This document shows, piece after piece, positions 9,344-17,821 of a DNA stretch of 64,000 nucleotides. Origin of the DNA: an uncultured Bacteroidota bacterium (GTDB lineage Bacteria; Bacteroidota; Bacteroidia; Flavobacteriales; Flavobacteriaceae); the NCBI GenBank assembly GCA_902519955.1, contig CABYMF010000002.1:34843-98842 (forward strand), given 5' to 3'. Numbering within the stretch: the stretch's first letter is position 1; every line of letters begins with the position of its first letter. Under the pieces are notes generated by a model. That model saw only the letters and a program-made list of their open reading frames with translations. It was not told where the DNA came from and did not search any database. The position numbers were made by a program, and so were the translations under genes.

Positions 9344-10089
9344 AAGTACTATTAACAGGATCATCAAAAGGCATTGGATATAAAATAGCTCAGGATCTTT
9401 TAGCTGAGGGACATGAGCTCGCACTTCATTATAATAAAAATGAATCTCCTTTAAAGGTAGTTTTGAAAGAAGATAAGACGGGTTCATTCTCGATTCAAGC
9501 TGACCTTTCTAGGCAAGAAGAGATAAAAAAAATGGTAGTAAATACTATTGATAAACTATCTTTTCCTGATTGTATAATTAATAACGCAGGTATTGCTGAA
9601 TCAGCTGATATCTCCGTTGATATTAATAGTTGGAGTAAGATATTTGATAAAACAATTGATGTAAATCTTAAAGCTCCATCAATAATTTTTAAAGAATTTC
9701 TAAAATATAAAAGAGAGAAAAAGATTAACTCAAGATTAAGAATTATAAATATAGCATCTAGAGCTGCATTTAGAGGAGAGCAGCAAGACTATATTTCCTA
9801 TGCATGTTCAAAAGGTGGAATTATTTCATTAACAAAAACTATGTCTAGATCGTTTGGAGAAACAGATAATATTGTAGCAATAAGTATTGCACCTGGATTT
9901 GTTAGAACTGATATGGCTCAGAGTTTTATTGATAAGCATGGTGAGGATATCGTAAAAAAAGGGATCACCTTGGATAGACTAACAGAGCCAAAAGATATAT
10001 CACCAATAGTTTCATTAATAGTCTCAGGCAAGATGGATCATTCAACTGGCTCTACAATTGATGTAAATGGTGGAAGCTTTTTAAGATAG
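9340..10089 (+). CDS. SDR family oxidoreductase (FabG-like)
   Basis: Cytosolic NAD(P)-dependent short-chain dehydrogenase/reductase of 249 residues. The cofactor motif TGSSKGIG is at 6-13, NNAG at 81-84, and the catalytic Ser140, Tyr154 and Lys158 are in place. The PGFVRTDM segment and C-terminal DVNGGSFL are typical of FabG-like classical SDRs. The substrate is unknown; because a dedicated fatty-acid operon is absent here, calling it FabG would overreach. Translation is coupled to the S9 peptidase by ATGA overlap. A 123-nt gap follows with only a promoter-like element. Confidence 0.85.
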   Translation: MKVLLTGSSKGIGYKIAQDLLAEGHELALHYNKNESPLKVVLKEDKTGSFSIQADLSRQEEIKKMVVNTIDKLSFPDCIINNAGIAESADISVDINSWSKIFDKTIDVNLKAPSIIFKEFLKYKREKKINSRLRIINIASRAAFRGEQQDYISYACSKGGIISLTKTMSRSFGETDNIVAISIAPGFVRTDMAQSFIDKHGEDIVKKGITLDRLTEPKDISPIVSLIVSGKMDHSTGSTIDVNGGSFLR

Positions 10090-10179
10090 ATTTACTCCTT
10101 TAGTTAATTTATAATTAAAAGTTTATTACAAGTTTTACAACAAAAACAGTCGAAGAGGTAATTCTTTTTTAACTTTTTT

Positions 10180-10187
10180 TATATTAG
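10180..10187 (+). promoter_or_regulatory. Possible -7 element of secreted-protein paralogue 2
   Basis: TATATTAG, one mismatch from TAnnTTTG, stands in TTTTATATTAGCA 25 nt before the ATG at 10213. The same 13-mer recurs before paralogue 4. The rest of the 10090-10212 gap shows no gene or hairpin. Confidence 0.4.
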
Positions 10188-10212
10188 CATCATTAACTTT
10201 AAATTAATTAAA

Positions 10213-10911
10213 ATGAAAAAATTCTTATTAGTACTTAGTGTATTTGCACTAAACCTTTCTAGCTTATCTGCTCAAGATCAACTTGTGTGGAATCAAGTTG
10301 GAATTGTAGTAAACGATGGATATGGATCGGATTTAGTAGATTTATTGGATAGCTTTTATGGTAGTATTGATTTGCCAGAGGGAGTTTCAATTTCACTAAC
10401 TCAGGTTTATCACAGTGACGAAGATCATAAAGCTACTCATTATATGACATTTTCAGGAACAGCAGCAGGATTAACTGAATTAAGACAATTAAGATCAGGT
10501 GCTGAATACGATAATTATTCTACAAATTTTTCTAAATATGGTCAAACGATTTCAAATTCTATTGGATCATCAGTAATAAGACTAAATACAGATTCGACTG
10601 ATGGAAATATTGCTCAAGTTTGGGAATGGAGGGTAGAGGATGTATTTGCATTTGTGGATGCATTTAATAGAATGACATTAGTATGGAGTCCAGATGGATA
10701 TCTATCTTTAGGTGCAATTACTGGAGGTCAAAGTGTTGAAGGTGAATCCCATTATGTGTATACAACTTATTCAGGTTATCAAGAAATGCTTGAATTTGGC
10801 CCTAAAACTGAAGAGGAACAGGCTGCCTTCTTTAATTTTATAAAAGAAACAGATGCTTATTCTGAATTCAAAGGAACTTTTAGTATGTTTAATGTGAAAT
10901 CTTGGAATTAA
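10213..10911 (+). CDS. Secreted two-repeat protein of unknown family (paralogue 2 of 4)
   Basis: Unrecognised 232-residue exported protein, first of a tandem array of three. The signal peptide is about residues 1-20 (SSLSAQ). The mature chain divides into two similar parts: W26-N-x-V-x-I ... KATHYMTFSG (His76) and W138-R-V ... ESHYVYTTY (His180). The segment DGYLSLG lies just before the second His motif, and the chain ends Trp-Asn. Mature sequence is acidic and has no cysteines. It has its own promoter-like box and a strong terminator at 10934, so it is probably transcribed alone. An enzyme-like or ligand-binding dimeric barrel is conceivable but unproven. Confidence 0.8.
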   Translation: MKKFLLVLSVFALNLSSLSAQDQLVWNQVGIVVNDGYGSDLVDLLDSFYGSIDLPEGVSISLTQVYHSDEDHKATHYMTFSGTAAGLTELRQLRSGAEYDNYSTNFSKYGQTISNSIGSSVIRLNTDSTDGNIAQVWEWRVEDVFAFVDAFNRMTLVWSPDGYLSLGAITGGQSVEGESHYVYTTYSGYQEMLEFGPKTEEEQAAFFNFIKETDAYSEFKGTFSMFNVKSWN

Positions 10912-10933
10912 AATTTAATTAAAAATTAATTTT

Positions 10934-10965
10934 AAAAACCTACAATTTAATTGTAGGTTTTTTAT
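10934..10965 (+). terminator. Rho-independent terminator after paralogue 2
   Basis: A 12-bp stem, AAAAACCTACAA (10934-10945) with its complement at 10951-10962, encloses a 5-nt loop and runs into a T tract. The T tract continues directly into the -7-like box of the next gene. Confidence 0.85.
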
Positions 10966-10970
10966 ATTGA
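10963..10970 (+). promoter_or_regulatory. Possible -7 element of paralogue 3
   Basis: TATATTGA follows the terminator T tract and lies 23 nt before the ATG at 10994. It is placed like TATATTAG before paralogues 2 and 4, so terminator and promoter abut. Confidence 0.3.
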
Positions 10971-10993
10971 AGCCTAATCATAAATTAATTAAA

Positions 10994-11686
10994 ATGAAAA
11001 AATTTATTTTACTATTACTTGTTATCTTAACAAGTATCAATTTAAATGCTCAGACTCCCACGTGGGTTTGTTTAAATGTTAGCGTTGAATCCGAGGGTCA
11101 AGAAAAATTTATTGAATCTTTGGATAATCTAATGGAGTCAGTTGATGATTTTCCATATACCGTAACTTTATTTGAAACACAATTTGGTAATAGTGATGTT
11201 AACTTCTCACATCAGCTGTGTTTTTTGGGTGAGTCGGCAGAGGACTTTGCTCAATGGGGTGTAGGCGGAAATCCTCCAACTGTTGAAGGAGTCCTCTTCT
11301 TTAATGCTTTCCAAGACTTTGTTGAGGTCGAGCAGATAGTTCTTGGACAACCAATGATTTTTGATCCATCTAATTTAGAGTCTGACTTTCAAGCTGTATT
11401 TGCAATTAATGTAACTGATGTACAAAAATTTGGATCTGCTTTTGGTAAGATGATGAATTCATTAGATTTTGATGAAGGATCTTTTGAATTACACGATGCA
11501 GTCCTTGGAGCAGAGGAAGGAGTAACTCATTATTGGGTTGTTAGAGCTAATAATCTTGCAGACTTTTTAGAGGGAAGATCTGAATTTATTAATTCTGGCG
11601 CAGCAGGTCAATTTGTAGGAGATGCTTCTGGTTCTTTTGAATTTGTATTTGGATTTGGTAGTAGAACTATTAAAAATTATAACTAA
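10994..11686 (+). CDS. Secreted two-repeat protein of unknown family (paralogue 3 of 4, most divergent)
   Basis: Unrecognised 230-residue exported protein. An upstream in-frame start at 10967 would add nine residues before the signal peptide and lies in the promoter region, so ATG 10994 (MKKFILLLLV) is chosen; the same ATTAAAATGAAAAAA context precedes paralogue 2. The signal peptide ends near NLNAQ (20). The two halves keep the His motifs: FSHQLCFLG (His73) and VTHYWVV (His179). Unlike the others it has two cysteines (Cys26 and Cys76) and does not end in Trp. A terminator follows at 11706. It is the most divergent copy by eye. Confidence 0.78.
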   Translation: MKKFILLLLVILTSINLNAQTPTWVCLNVSVESEGQEKFIESLDNLMESVDDFPYTVTLFETQFGNSDVNFSHQLCFLGESAEDFAQWGVGGNPPTVEGVLFFNAFQDFVEVEQIVLGQPMIFDPSNLESDFQAVFAINVTDVQKFGSAFGKMMNSLDFDEGSFELHDAVLGAEEGVTHYWVVRANNLADFLEGRSEFINSGAAGQFVGDASGSFEFVFGFGSRTIKNYN

Positions 11687-11705
11687 TCAGTTTCTGATAA
11701 AATTT

Positions 11706-11732
11706 AAACCCCTTTTATTAGGGGTTTTTTTA
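11706..11732 (+). terminator. Rho-independent terminator after paralogue 3
   Basis: Stem AAACCCCT pairs with AGGGGTTT (11706-11713 with 11720-11727) around a 6-nt loop, followed by a run of T. The T run merges with the promoter box of paralogue 4. Confidence 0.88.
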
Positions 11733-11738
11733 TATTAG
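11731..11738 (+). promoter_or_regulatory. Possible -7 element of paralogue 4
   Basis: TATATTAG in TTTTATATTAGCA, identical to the box before paralogue 2, stands 26 nt before the ATG at 11765. Confidence 0.4.
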
Positions 11739-11764
11739 CAATTAATCATAATATCAAATTAAAA

Positions 11765-12460
11765 ATGAAAAAAATATTTTTTATTTCTTTAGCCTTGATA
11801 GCTTTTATAAATAAAGCTTATGCTCAAGATCAAGTGCACTGGGAGGAAGTAGCAATAGCTGTTGAATCTGGAAGTGCAGGAATTGTATATCAATTAGTTG
11901 ATAATTTTTATTCAAGTATTGAAATACCAGATGGTGCCTCTGTAACCCTTGCAGGTGTTGTAAATGCATCTCAGTGGAATGAGGCTACTCATATTTTAAA
12001 TTTTATTGGAAGTGCTGAAGCTCTATCTGAGTTAAGAGATTTAAGATCAGGTGAAACTTATTCTGCATACAATAGAAATATTACTCAAGTTGCAGAGATA
12101 GTTTCTATAACTCAAGGTAAAACTTTAATTAGAATTCCTGGTGAACAAGGTCAAGATGTATATTCCTCTCAGGAATGGTCTTTTTATGTTGAGGATCAGA
12201 GAGAATTTGGAGAAGCTTTTGCTGAGCTAATGGATTCTATAGAAACAGATGGATATGTTTCTTTAGGTCAATACACAGCTGGAGAATCAGGAATGACTCA
12301 CTACATTTATGCTAATTATCCAAATTATGTCTCACAATTGAATACTGGACCAAAGAATGCTTCTGAACAGGCTGCCTTTGAAAAGTTTTTTAAAAGAGTT
12401 AACCCTATATCAACCTATAGAGGATCAGTTACAACTCAAAATGGTGGATATTGGGACTAG
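11765..12460 (+). CDS. Secreted two-repeat protein of unknown family (paralogue 4 of 4)
   Basis: Unrecognised 231-residue exported protein, closest by eye to paralogues 1 and 2. The signal peptide ends near NKAYAQ (21). The first half carries NNFYSSIEIP-type sequence and EATHILNF (His76); the second carries DGYVSLGQ followed by MTHYIYANYP (His179). The C-terminal end is Trp-Asp, matching Trp-Glu and Trp-Asn of the other copies. It has its own promoter-like box and terminator (12495), so each of the three array genes seems an independent unit. Location just before glpK does not by itself imply a role in glycerol use. Confidence 0.8.
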   Translation: MKKIFFISLALIAFINKAYAQDQVHWEEVAIAVESGSAGIVYQLVDNFYSSIEIPDGASVTLAGVVNASQWNEATHILNFIGSAEALSELRDLRSGETYSAYNRNITQVAEIVSITQGKTLIRIPGEQGQDVYSSQEWSFYVEDQREFGEAFAELMDSIETDGYVSLGQYTAGESGMTHYIYANYPNYVSQLNTGPKNASEQAAFEKFFKRVNPISTYRGSVTTQNGGYWD

Positions 12461-12494
12461 ATTTATTTTAACAGTATAAATCTATTAAAAATTG

Positions 12495-12520
12495 AACCCT
12501 CCATTGGAGGGTTTTTTTTT
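12495..12520 (+). terminator. Rho-independent terminator between paralogue 4 and glpK
   Basis: Stem AACCCTCC pairs with GGAGGGTT (12495-12502 with 12506-12513) around a 3-nt ATT loop and is followed by nine or more T. It ends the paralogue unit and shows that the glpK reading frame extending upstream of 12540 is not translated. Confidence 0.9.
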
Positions 12521-12539
12521 AAATTGCAATAAAGAATTT

Positions 12540-14027
12540 ATGGACAAGTTTATATTGGCTATTGATGCAGGAACTACAAGTTCAAGAGCAATTTTATTTA
12601 ATAAGAAAGCCGAAATTTTAGATATTGCACAATATGAGTTTAATCAAATTTTTCCTAAAGAAGGATGGGTTGAACATGACCCTGTAGAGATATGGAATAC
12701 CCAGCTAAAAGCAATTAGAGAAGTCATCCAAAAATCCAAAATTGATCCTAAAGATATTGACTCAATAGGTATAACCAATCAAAGAGAGACAACAGTCATT
12801 TGGAATAAAGATACTGGACAACCAGTCTATAATGCAATTGTATGGCAAGACAGAAGGACTGCAATTTTTTGTGATAAGTTAAAAGAAGATAATAAAAGTG
12901 AACTTATTCAAAATAAAACAGGTTTAGTAATTGATGCATATTTTTCTGCAACAAAAATAAAATGGATTCTTGATAGCAATAGTGACATTCGAGAACAAGC
13001 TAATAAGGGTCAACTTTTTTTTGGCACAATAGATTCCTGGTTGATATGGAATTTAAGTAAAGGAAAATATCATATAACAGACCCTTCAAATGCGAGCCGA
13101 ACTCTTCTTTATAACATAAAGGACGACATTTGGGACGACCAATTATTAGAAATTTTTGATGTTCCAAGAATTATATTACCAAAAGTTGTTGATTCATCTG
13201 CATTATCAGCTTATACAGATGAGGAAATTTTAGGTAGTAAAATTCCAATTGCTGGAATAGCTGGTGATCAACAAGCCGCATTATTTGGACAGTTATGTGT
13301 TAATCCTGGTGATGTAAAAAACACATATGGTACTGGATGCTTTTGTATTATGAATACTGGGATATCGTCAGTAAAATCAAAAAATAAAATGCTTTCAACA
13401 ATTGCCTGGAGAATAAATGGAGAACTCACATATGCACTTGAGGGTAGTGTTTTTGTTGCTGGTGCTCTTATTCAATGGCTTAGAGATAAATTAGCTATTA
13501 TTAAGGATGCACCTGAAGTCGAAAATCTTGCAAATACTGTTAAAGATAATGGGGGTGTAACTTTTATTCCTGCATTATCTGGTCTTGCTGCTCCTTATTG
13601 GGACCCTTATGCACAAGGAACAATTTTTGGTATCACCAGAGGAACTGAAAATGGACATATTGCCAGAGCAGCACTTGAATCAATTGCTCTTAGAACCAGA
13701 GATATAATTATTGAAATGCAAAAAGATGCAGGCATAAAGTTTACGGATTTGAAAGTAGATGGTGGGGCTAGCAATAATGATCTTTTAATGCAAATACAAT
13801 CAGATTTATTACAAACCAATGTAGTAAGACCTAAAACTACTGAGACAACAGCACTTGGAGTAGCTTTCCTAGCTGGGCTAGCTTCTGGTTTTTGGAAAAA
13901 TATTTCAGATTTAAATGATTTATGGATAGAAGATAGATCCTTTAACCCAAATTTGAAAAATGATTCATCACAGATAATTAATCTTTGGGAGATTAGAATT
14001 AATAAACTTCTTAAGGATAATGAATAG
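12540..14027 (+). CDS. glpK: Glycerol kinase
   Basis: Cytosolic FGGY-family kinase converting glycerol and ATP to sn-glycerol-3-phosphate. From ATG 12540 (MDKFILAIDAGTTSSRA) it is 495 residues, the normal GlpK length; a longer frame from 12492 would translate a terminator hairpin and is rejected. Visible landmarks: DAGTTSSR phosphate-binding loop, GITNQRETT, WQDRRT, GDQQAALFGQ and DGGASNND. It is the first gene of a five-gene run glpK-glpD-glpF-SDR-phosphodiesterase with overlaps of 8, 4, none and 1 nt. A weak TAAATTGC box at 12520-12527 might be its promoter. Confidence 0.97.
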   Translation: MDKFILAIDAGTTSSRAILFNKKAEILDIAQYEFNQIFPKEGWVEHDPVEIWNTQLKAIREVIQKSKIDPKDIDSIGITNQRETTVIWNKDTGQPVYNAIVWQDRRTAIFCDKLKEDNKSELIQNKTGLVIDAYFSATKIKWILDSNSDIREQANKGQLFFGTIDSWLIWNLSKGKYHITDPSNASRTLLYNIKDDIWDDQLLEIFDVPRIILPKVVDSSALSAYTDEEILGSKIPIAGIAGDQQAALFGQLCVNPGDVKNTYGTGCFCIMNTGISSVKSKNKMLSTIAWRINGELTYALEGSVFVAGALIQWLRDKLAIIKDAPEVENLANTVKDNGGVTFIPALSGLAAPYWDPYAQGTIFGITRGTENGHIARAALESIALRTRDIIIEMQKDAGIKFTDLKVDGGASNNDLLMQIQSDLLQTNVVRPKTTETTALGVAFLAGLASGFWKNISDLNDLWIEDRSFNPNLKNDSSQIINLWEIRINKLLKDNE

Positions 14028-15567
14028 AAACGACTCCATTATTAAATTAAACAAAGTTCTTGAATGGGACATTGTAATTATAGGGGGAGGTGCCTCGGGT
14101 CTTGGAATTGCAGTTGATGCATCAAAAAGGGGTTATAAAACTTTACTTTTAGAAAAGAATGATTTTGGAAAAGGTACATCATCAAGAAGTACAAAACTTA
14201 TACATGGAGGGGTAAGGTATCTTCAAAACGGAGATATTACCCTAGTAATTGAATCTTTAAAAGAGAGAGGAATTCTTAAGAGAAATGCACCACACTTAGT
14301 TCAAGATTTAAGTTTTGTAATACCTACATATGATTGGTGGGCTAGTCCCTTTTATGGAATAGGAATGAAAATTTATGATATGATGGCAGGAAAACTTGGT
14401 CTAGGTAAATCAGTAATAATCTCAAAAGGAGAAACGGAAAAATTAATACCTAATGTCAATAAAAAAGGGCTTAGAGGAGGAGTTATCTATCACGATGGTC
14501 AATTTGATGATTCCAGAATGGCTATTACGTTAGCTCTCTCAGCAAATTCTAAAAAAACTGCTTTATTAAATTATTGTAATGTAGATGGCCTCATAAAAAA
14601 TAATAATGAAATTATTGGATTAAGTTTCACAGATTCAATTAATGAAAAAAAATATCAAGTTAAAAGTAAAGTTGTAATTAATGCAACGGGTGTTTTTGCG
14701 GAGGAAATAATTAGAATGGATCAACCAAAAATTGAAAAAATGATACAACCAAGTCAAGGTGTTCACATTGTTTTGGAAAAAAAATTTTTAAAAAGTGAAC
14801 ATGCAATTTTAATACCTCAGACTTCTGATGGAAGAGTCCTTTTTGCAGTTCCATGGAAAAATTATGTAGTAGTTGGAACAACTGATACTCAAATTAAAAA
14901 TGCTAGCGAAGAGCCAAAACCTTTAAAAGAAGAAATTGACTTTATTTTAAATAATGCAAGTAAATATATGACGATTAAGCCAAATAAAAGTGATATAAAA
15001 AGTGTATTTGCTGGATTAAGACCGCTTGCTGCAACAAACGATAAGAAGTCAACTAAAGAAGTTTCTAGAAGCCATAAAATTGATATTTCACCTTCTGGGT
15101 TAATAAGTGTTCTTGGTGGGAAATGGACTACTTATAGAAAAATTTCAGAGGATGCAATTGATACTGCAATTTCAATTAACAAACTCAAAAAGAAAAAATG
15201 TAAAACTGAAAAGACAAAACTTTTTGGTTATAAGAAAAAGGTTGATTTCTCAGATCCTATGCATGTATATGGATCTCTTAAGAAAATAGTAAAATCTTTA
15301 GGAGGTATAGATGATAATAATTCACTATCAACTAAATTTTATATATCAAATAATATTATAGAATGGTCAATAATTCATGAGATGGCGCTTACGCTAGAGG
15401 ATATTTTGGCAAGAAGGACTAGATGTGTTTTTTTAGATTCAAATGAGTCTAAATTGATAGCGCCTGAAGTTGCAAAAAAAATGGCTGACGTTTTAGAAAA
15501 AGATCAAGAATGGATTGATACCGAGTTAAAAAAATTTAATAAATTAATAAAAAATTATACTGTATGA
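14020..15567 (+). CDS. glpD: Aerobic glycerol-3-phosphate dehydrogenase
   Basis: FAD-dependent membrane-associated enzyme oxidising glycerol-3-phosphate to dihydroxyacetone phosphate and passing electrons to the quinone pool. The 515 residues include the Rossmann dinucleotide motif IIGGGASGLGIAVD near residue 20, STKLIHGGVRYL, and VVGTTDT and GLRPLA in the substrate-binding part, all typical of GlpD. It overlaps glpK by 8 nt, implying coupled translation. Length matches the family, and it joins glycerol uptake to glycolysis and the respiratory chain. Confidence 0.96.
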   Translation: MNRNDSIIKLNKVLEWDIVIIGGGASGLGIAVDASKRGYKTLLLEKNDFGKGTSSRSTKLIHGGVRYLQNGDITLVIESLKERGILKRNAPHLVQDLSFVIPTYDWWASPFYGIGMKIYDMMAGKLGLGKSVIISKGETEKLIPNVNKKGLRGGVIYHDGQFDDSRMAITLALSANSKKTALLNYCNVDGLIKNNNEIIGLSFTDSINEKKYQVKSKVVINATGVFAEEIIRMDQPKIEKMIQPSQGVHIVLEKKFLKSEHAILIPQTSDGRVLFAVPWKNYVVVGTTDTQIKNASEEPKPLKEEIDFILNNASKYMTIKPNKSDIKSVFAGLRPLAATNDKKSTKEVSRSHKIDISPSGLISVLGGKWTTYRKISEDAIDTAISINKLKKKKCKTEKTKLFGYKKKVDFSDPMHVYGSLKKIVKSLGGIDDNNSLSTKFYISNNIIEWSIIHEMALTLEDILARRTRCVFLDSNESKLIAPEVAKKMADVLEKDQEWIDTELKKFNKLIKNYTV

Positions 15568-16301
15568 TAAGTCCTTATATTGCCGAATTCATTGGAACAG
15601 CAATACTATTACTTCTTGGTTCTGGTATCGTTGCTAATGTTAGCCTATCCAAAACAAAAGGTTTTGATCAAACTCCATTAATTACAATCACAACTGCCTG
15701 GGGTTTTGCTGTATTTATTGCAGCTTATATTACAGGCCAATTTAGTGGTGCTCACTTAAATCCAGCAGTTACAATTGGACTAGTTGTTGCTGGAAAATTT
15801 TCAAGTGAATTAATGATAGGTTATATTATTGCTCAAGTACTTGGAGCTATGCTAGGTAGCTGGTTAACATATCTGTTTTATATAGATCATTACAGGTCAA
15901 CAACTGATGAAAACAAAGTTATGGGTTCATTCTGTACATCACCTGCGATTAGGAATTTTAAAAATAATTTTTTTAGTGAGTTTCTAGCAACATTTATTCT
16001 AATATTTGGAATCTTGTATATTGTTGAACCTAACATTATTGTAGAAGGTCTTGATGCTAATTTTGGGATAGGATCACTTGGCGCACTTCCAGTTGGTATT
16101 TTAGTTTGGGTTATAGGATTAGGCTTAGGTGGAACAACTGGATATGCAATTAATCCTGCAAGGGATTTAGGCCCAAGGATTATTTACCAACTTATACCTA
16201 GAAAAAATAAAATTTCAGATTGGGCTTATAGTTGGATTCCTATTTTTGGTCCATCTCTTGGTGCTTTGGTAGCAGGTCTTCTTTACTTATACTTTAATTA
16301 A
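15564..16301 (+). CDS. glpF: Glycerol facilitator (aquaglyceroporin)
   Basis: Inner-membrane MIP-family channel for passive glycerol entry. 245 residues form six membrane helices and two half-helices with the NPA motifs: HLNPAVT at 65-71 and INPARD in the second half. Asp after NPAR is the mark of glycerol channels rather than water-only aquaporins. ATGA overlap couples it to glpD. Trapping of glycerol by GlpK gives net uptake. Confidence 0.95.
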   Translation: MISPYIAEFIGTAILLLLGSGIVANVSLSKTKGFDQTPLITITTAWGFAVFIAAYITGQFSGAHLNPAVTIGLVVAGKFSSELMIGYIIAQVLGAMLGSWLTYLFYIDHYRSTTDENKVMGSFCTSPAIRNFKNNFFSEFLATFILIFGILYIVEPNIIVEGLDANFGIGSLGALPVGILVWVIGLGLGGTTGYAINPARDLGPRIIYQLIPRKNKISDWAYSWIPIFGPSLGALVAGLLYLYFN

Positions 16302-17057
16302 ATGAAAAAAAATAAAATTGCATTAATAACAGGAGCAACCTCAGGTATTGGAGAATCGACTTCCAATGAATTGTCAGATAAATTTTCATTAATACTATGT
16401 GGAAGAAATAAAAAGAAGCTGTATGAATTATCTAGTTCTCTCTCAAAAAAAACAGATGTAATAACTTTAGAATTTGATGTCAGAGAAAAAAAAGATGTCA
16501 GAGAAAAAATATCAAGTCTAAGTGATGATTGGAAAAATATTGATGTTTTAATAAATAATGCAGGAAATGCTCATGGACTTGACTTCATTTATGAAGGGGA
16601 AATTGAGGATTGGGATATGATGATTGATACAAATGTAAAGGGACTTCTATATGTTAGTAAATATGTCTTAGATTTTATGATAAAAAAAAATAGTGGACAT
16701 ATTATTAATATAGGTTCAATTGCTGGTAAAGAGGTTTATCTAAAAGGGAATATATATTGTGCATCAAAGTTTGCTGTAGATGCAATCTCAAATGGTATGA
16801 GAATAGATTTAAATAAACATAATATAAAAGTCTCACAAATTAATCCAGGTCTAGTTGAAACTAACTTTTCAATGGTCAGATTTAAGAATGATCAAAAAAG
16901 ATCTAATTCTGTCTATTCAGGATTAAAACCTTTAATTGGAGATGATATTGCTAAAGTAATTTCCTATGTTGTTAATTGCCCTGAAAATGTAAACATCAGT
17001 GATATTACAGTACTTGCAAAATCTCAGGCATCATCTACTGTTTTAAATAGAAAATAG
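16302..17057 (+). CDS. SDR family oxidoreductase (YdfG-like)
   Basis: Cytosolic NAD(P)-dependent short-chain dehydrogenase of 251 residues, starting directly after the glpF stop. The cofactor motif TGATSGIG is at 10-17, NNAG at 85-88, and the catalytic residues are Ser139, Tyr152 and Lys156. The SGHIINIGSIAGKEVY segment resembles YdfG-type serine/3-hydroxy acid dehydrogenases. Its position inside the glycerol operon suggests a glycerol-derived or related alcohol/aldehyde substrate, which is inference. A short in-frame duplication is visible (DVREKK DVREKI, 16476-16511). Confidence 0.85.
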   Translation: MKKNKIALITGATSGIGESTSNELSDKFSLILCGRNKKKLYELSSSLSKKTDVITLEFDVREKKDVREKISSLSDDWKNIDVLINNAGNAHGLDFIYEGEIEDWDMMIDTNVKGLLYVSKYVLDFMIKKNSGHIINIGSIAGKEVYLKGNIYCASKFAVDAISNGMRIDLNKHNIKVSQINPGLVETNFSMVRFKNDQKRSNSVYSGLKPLIGDDIAKVISYVVNCPENVNISDITVLAKSQASSTVLNRK

Positions 17058-17812
17058 TGTCTAAAAATATTTTATTACTATTAGTTGTCTTATCTACAGG
17101 TTCGTGTGCCTCCGATAAGTATATAATAGTTGTTGGTCATAGAGGTGCAATGGGTCACGCTCTCGAGAATACAATTGAGTCTGTCAAAAAAGCAATTCAA
17201 TTAAATGTTGATGGAATTGAAATTGATGTATTTAAATCAAAAACTGGAGAATTAGTAGTTTACCATGACCCATTGTTGAGTCGGCTATCAAATTCAAATG
17301 CATTTATTGAACAAATTTCATTAGACTCAATTAAAAAAGTAGAATTAAAAGGAGGTTTATCTATTCCAACTCTTAATGAAGTAATAGATATAATTCCAGA
17401 AAAAATTTTTTTAAATATTGAACTTAAAGGTATTAACACAGCCTCTGAGACTAATAATGTCATAATAGAATATTTGAAAAAGTTTAATCTCCCACCTTCA
17501 AAATTTATAATATCAAGTTTCAGATGGGATGAGTTAAAAAAGTTTAGAGATTTAAACAAGGATATTCCAATGGCAATTCTAGTAGACTCATTATATAAAA
17601 TTGATAATGCCATTAAATTAGCTAAAGAAATTAATGCTTTTGCCCTAAACCCAGATAATAAGTTTCTTACAAAGAAAATAGTTAATAAAATACAATCTAA
17701 TAATATTAAAGTTTTTCCATACACAATAAATTCCCCCAAGAATATAAAGAGAATGAAATTGATGGGAGTAGACGCAATTATTACTGATTATCCAGAGAGA
17801 ATCAATCAATAA
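17057..17812 (+). CDS. Glycerophosphodiester phosphodiesterase, lipoprotein
   Basis: Cleaves glycerophosphodiesters (deacylated phospholipid headgroups) to glycerol-3-phosphate and an alcohol. The start is GTG, overlapping the SDR stop by one base. A lipoprotein signal ends at Cys17 (STGSC), so the enzyme is outside the cytoplasm. The GDPD motifs are present: GHRGAMGHALENT with His28, DGIEIDVFKSKTGELVVYHD with the metal Glu and Asp and a second His, and NIELKG. 251 residues is typical. No GlpT-like glycerol-phosphate transporter is seen, so its product may need periplasmic dephosphorylation before GlpF uptake. Confidence 0.93.
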   Translation: MSKNILLLLVVLSTGSCASDKYIIVVGHRGAMGHALENTIESVKKAIQLNVDGIEIDVFKSKTGELVVYHDPLLSRLSNSNAFIEQISLDSIKKVELKGGLSIPTLNEVIDIIPEKIFLNIELKGINTASETNNVIIEYLKKFNLPPSKFIISSFRWDELKKFRDLNKDIPMAILVDSLYKIDNAIKLAKEINAFALNPDNKFLTKKIVNKIQSNNIKVFPYTINSPKNIKRMKLMGVDAIITDYPERINQ

Positions 17813-17821
17813 AAATGGAGC

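Noticed and set aside
10967..10993. Nine-residue N-terminal extension of paralogue 3
   Set aside because: Would put polar residues before the signal peptide and overlap the promoter-like box; ATG 10994 fits the family.
12492..12539. Sixteen-residue N-terminal extension of glycerol kinase
   Set aside because: It would translate through the terminator hairpin 12495-12520; relatives begin at the later Met.
16476..16511. 18-nt tandem repeat inside the SDR gene
   Set aside because: A two-copy in-frame duplication (DVREKK, DVREKI) within a helix region; too small to indicate a mobile or regulatory element.
17260..17739. 159-residue reading frame opposite the glycerophosphodiesterase
   Set aside because: Complete overlap with a gene that has clear catalytic motifs; the hydrophobic stretches are the mirror of that gene's codons.
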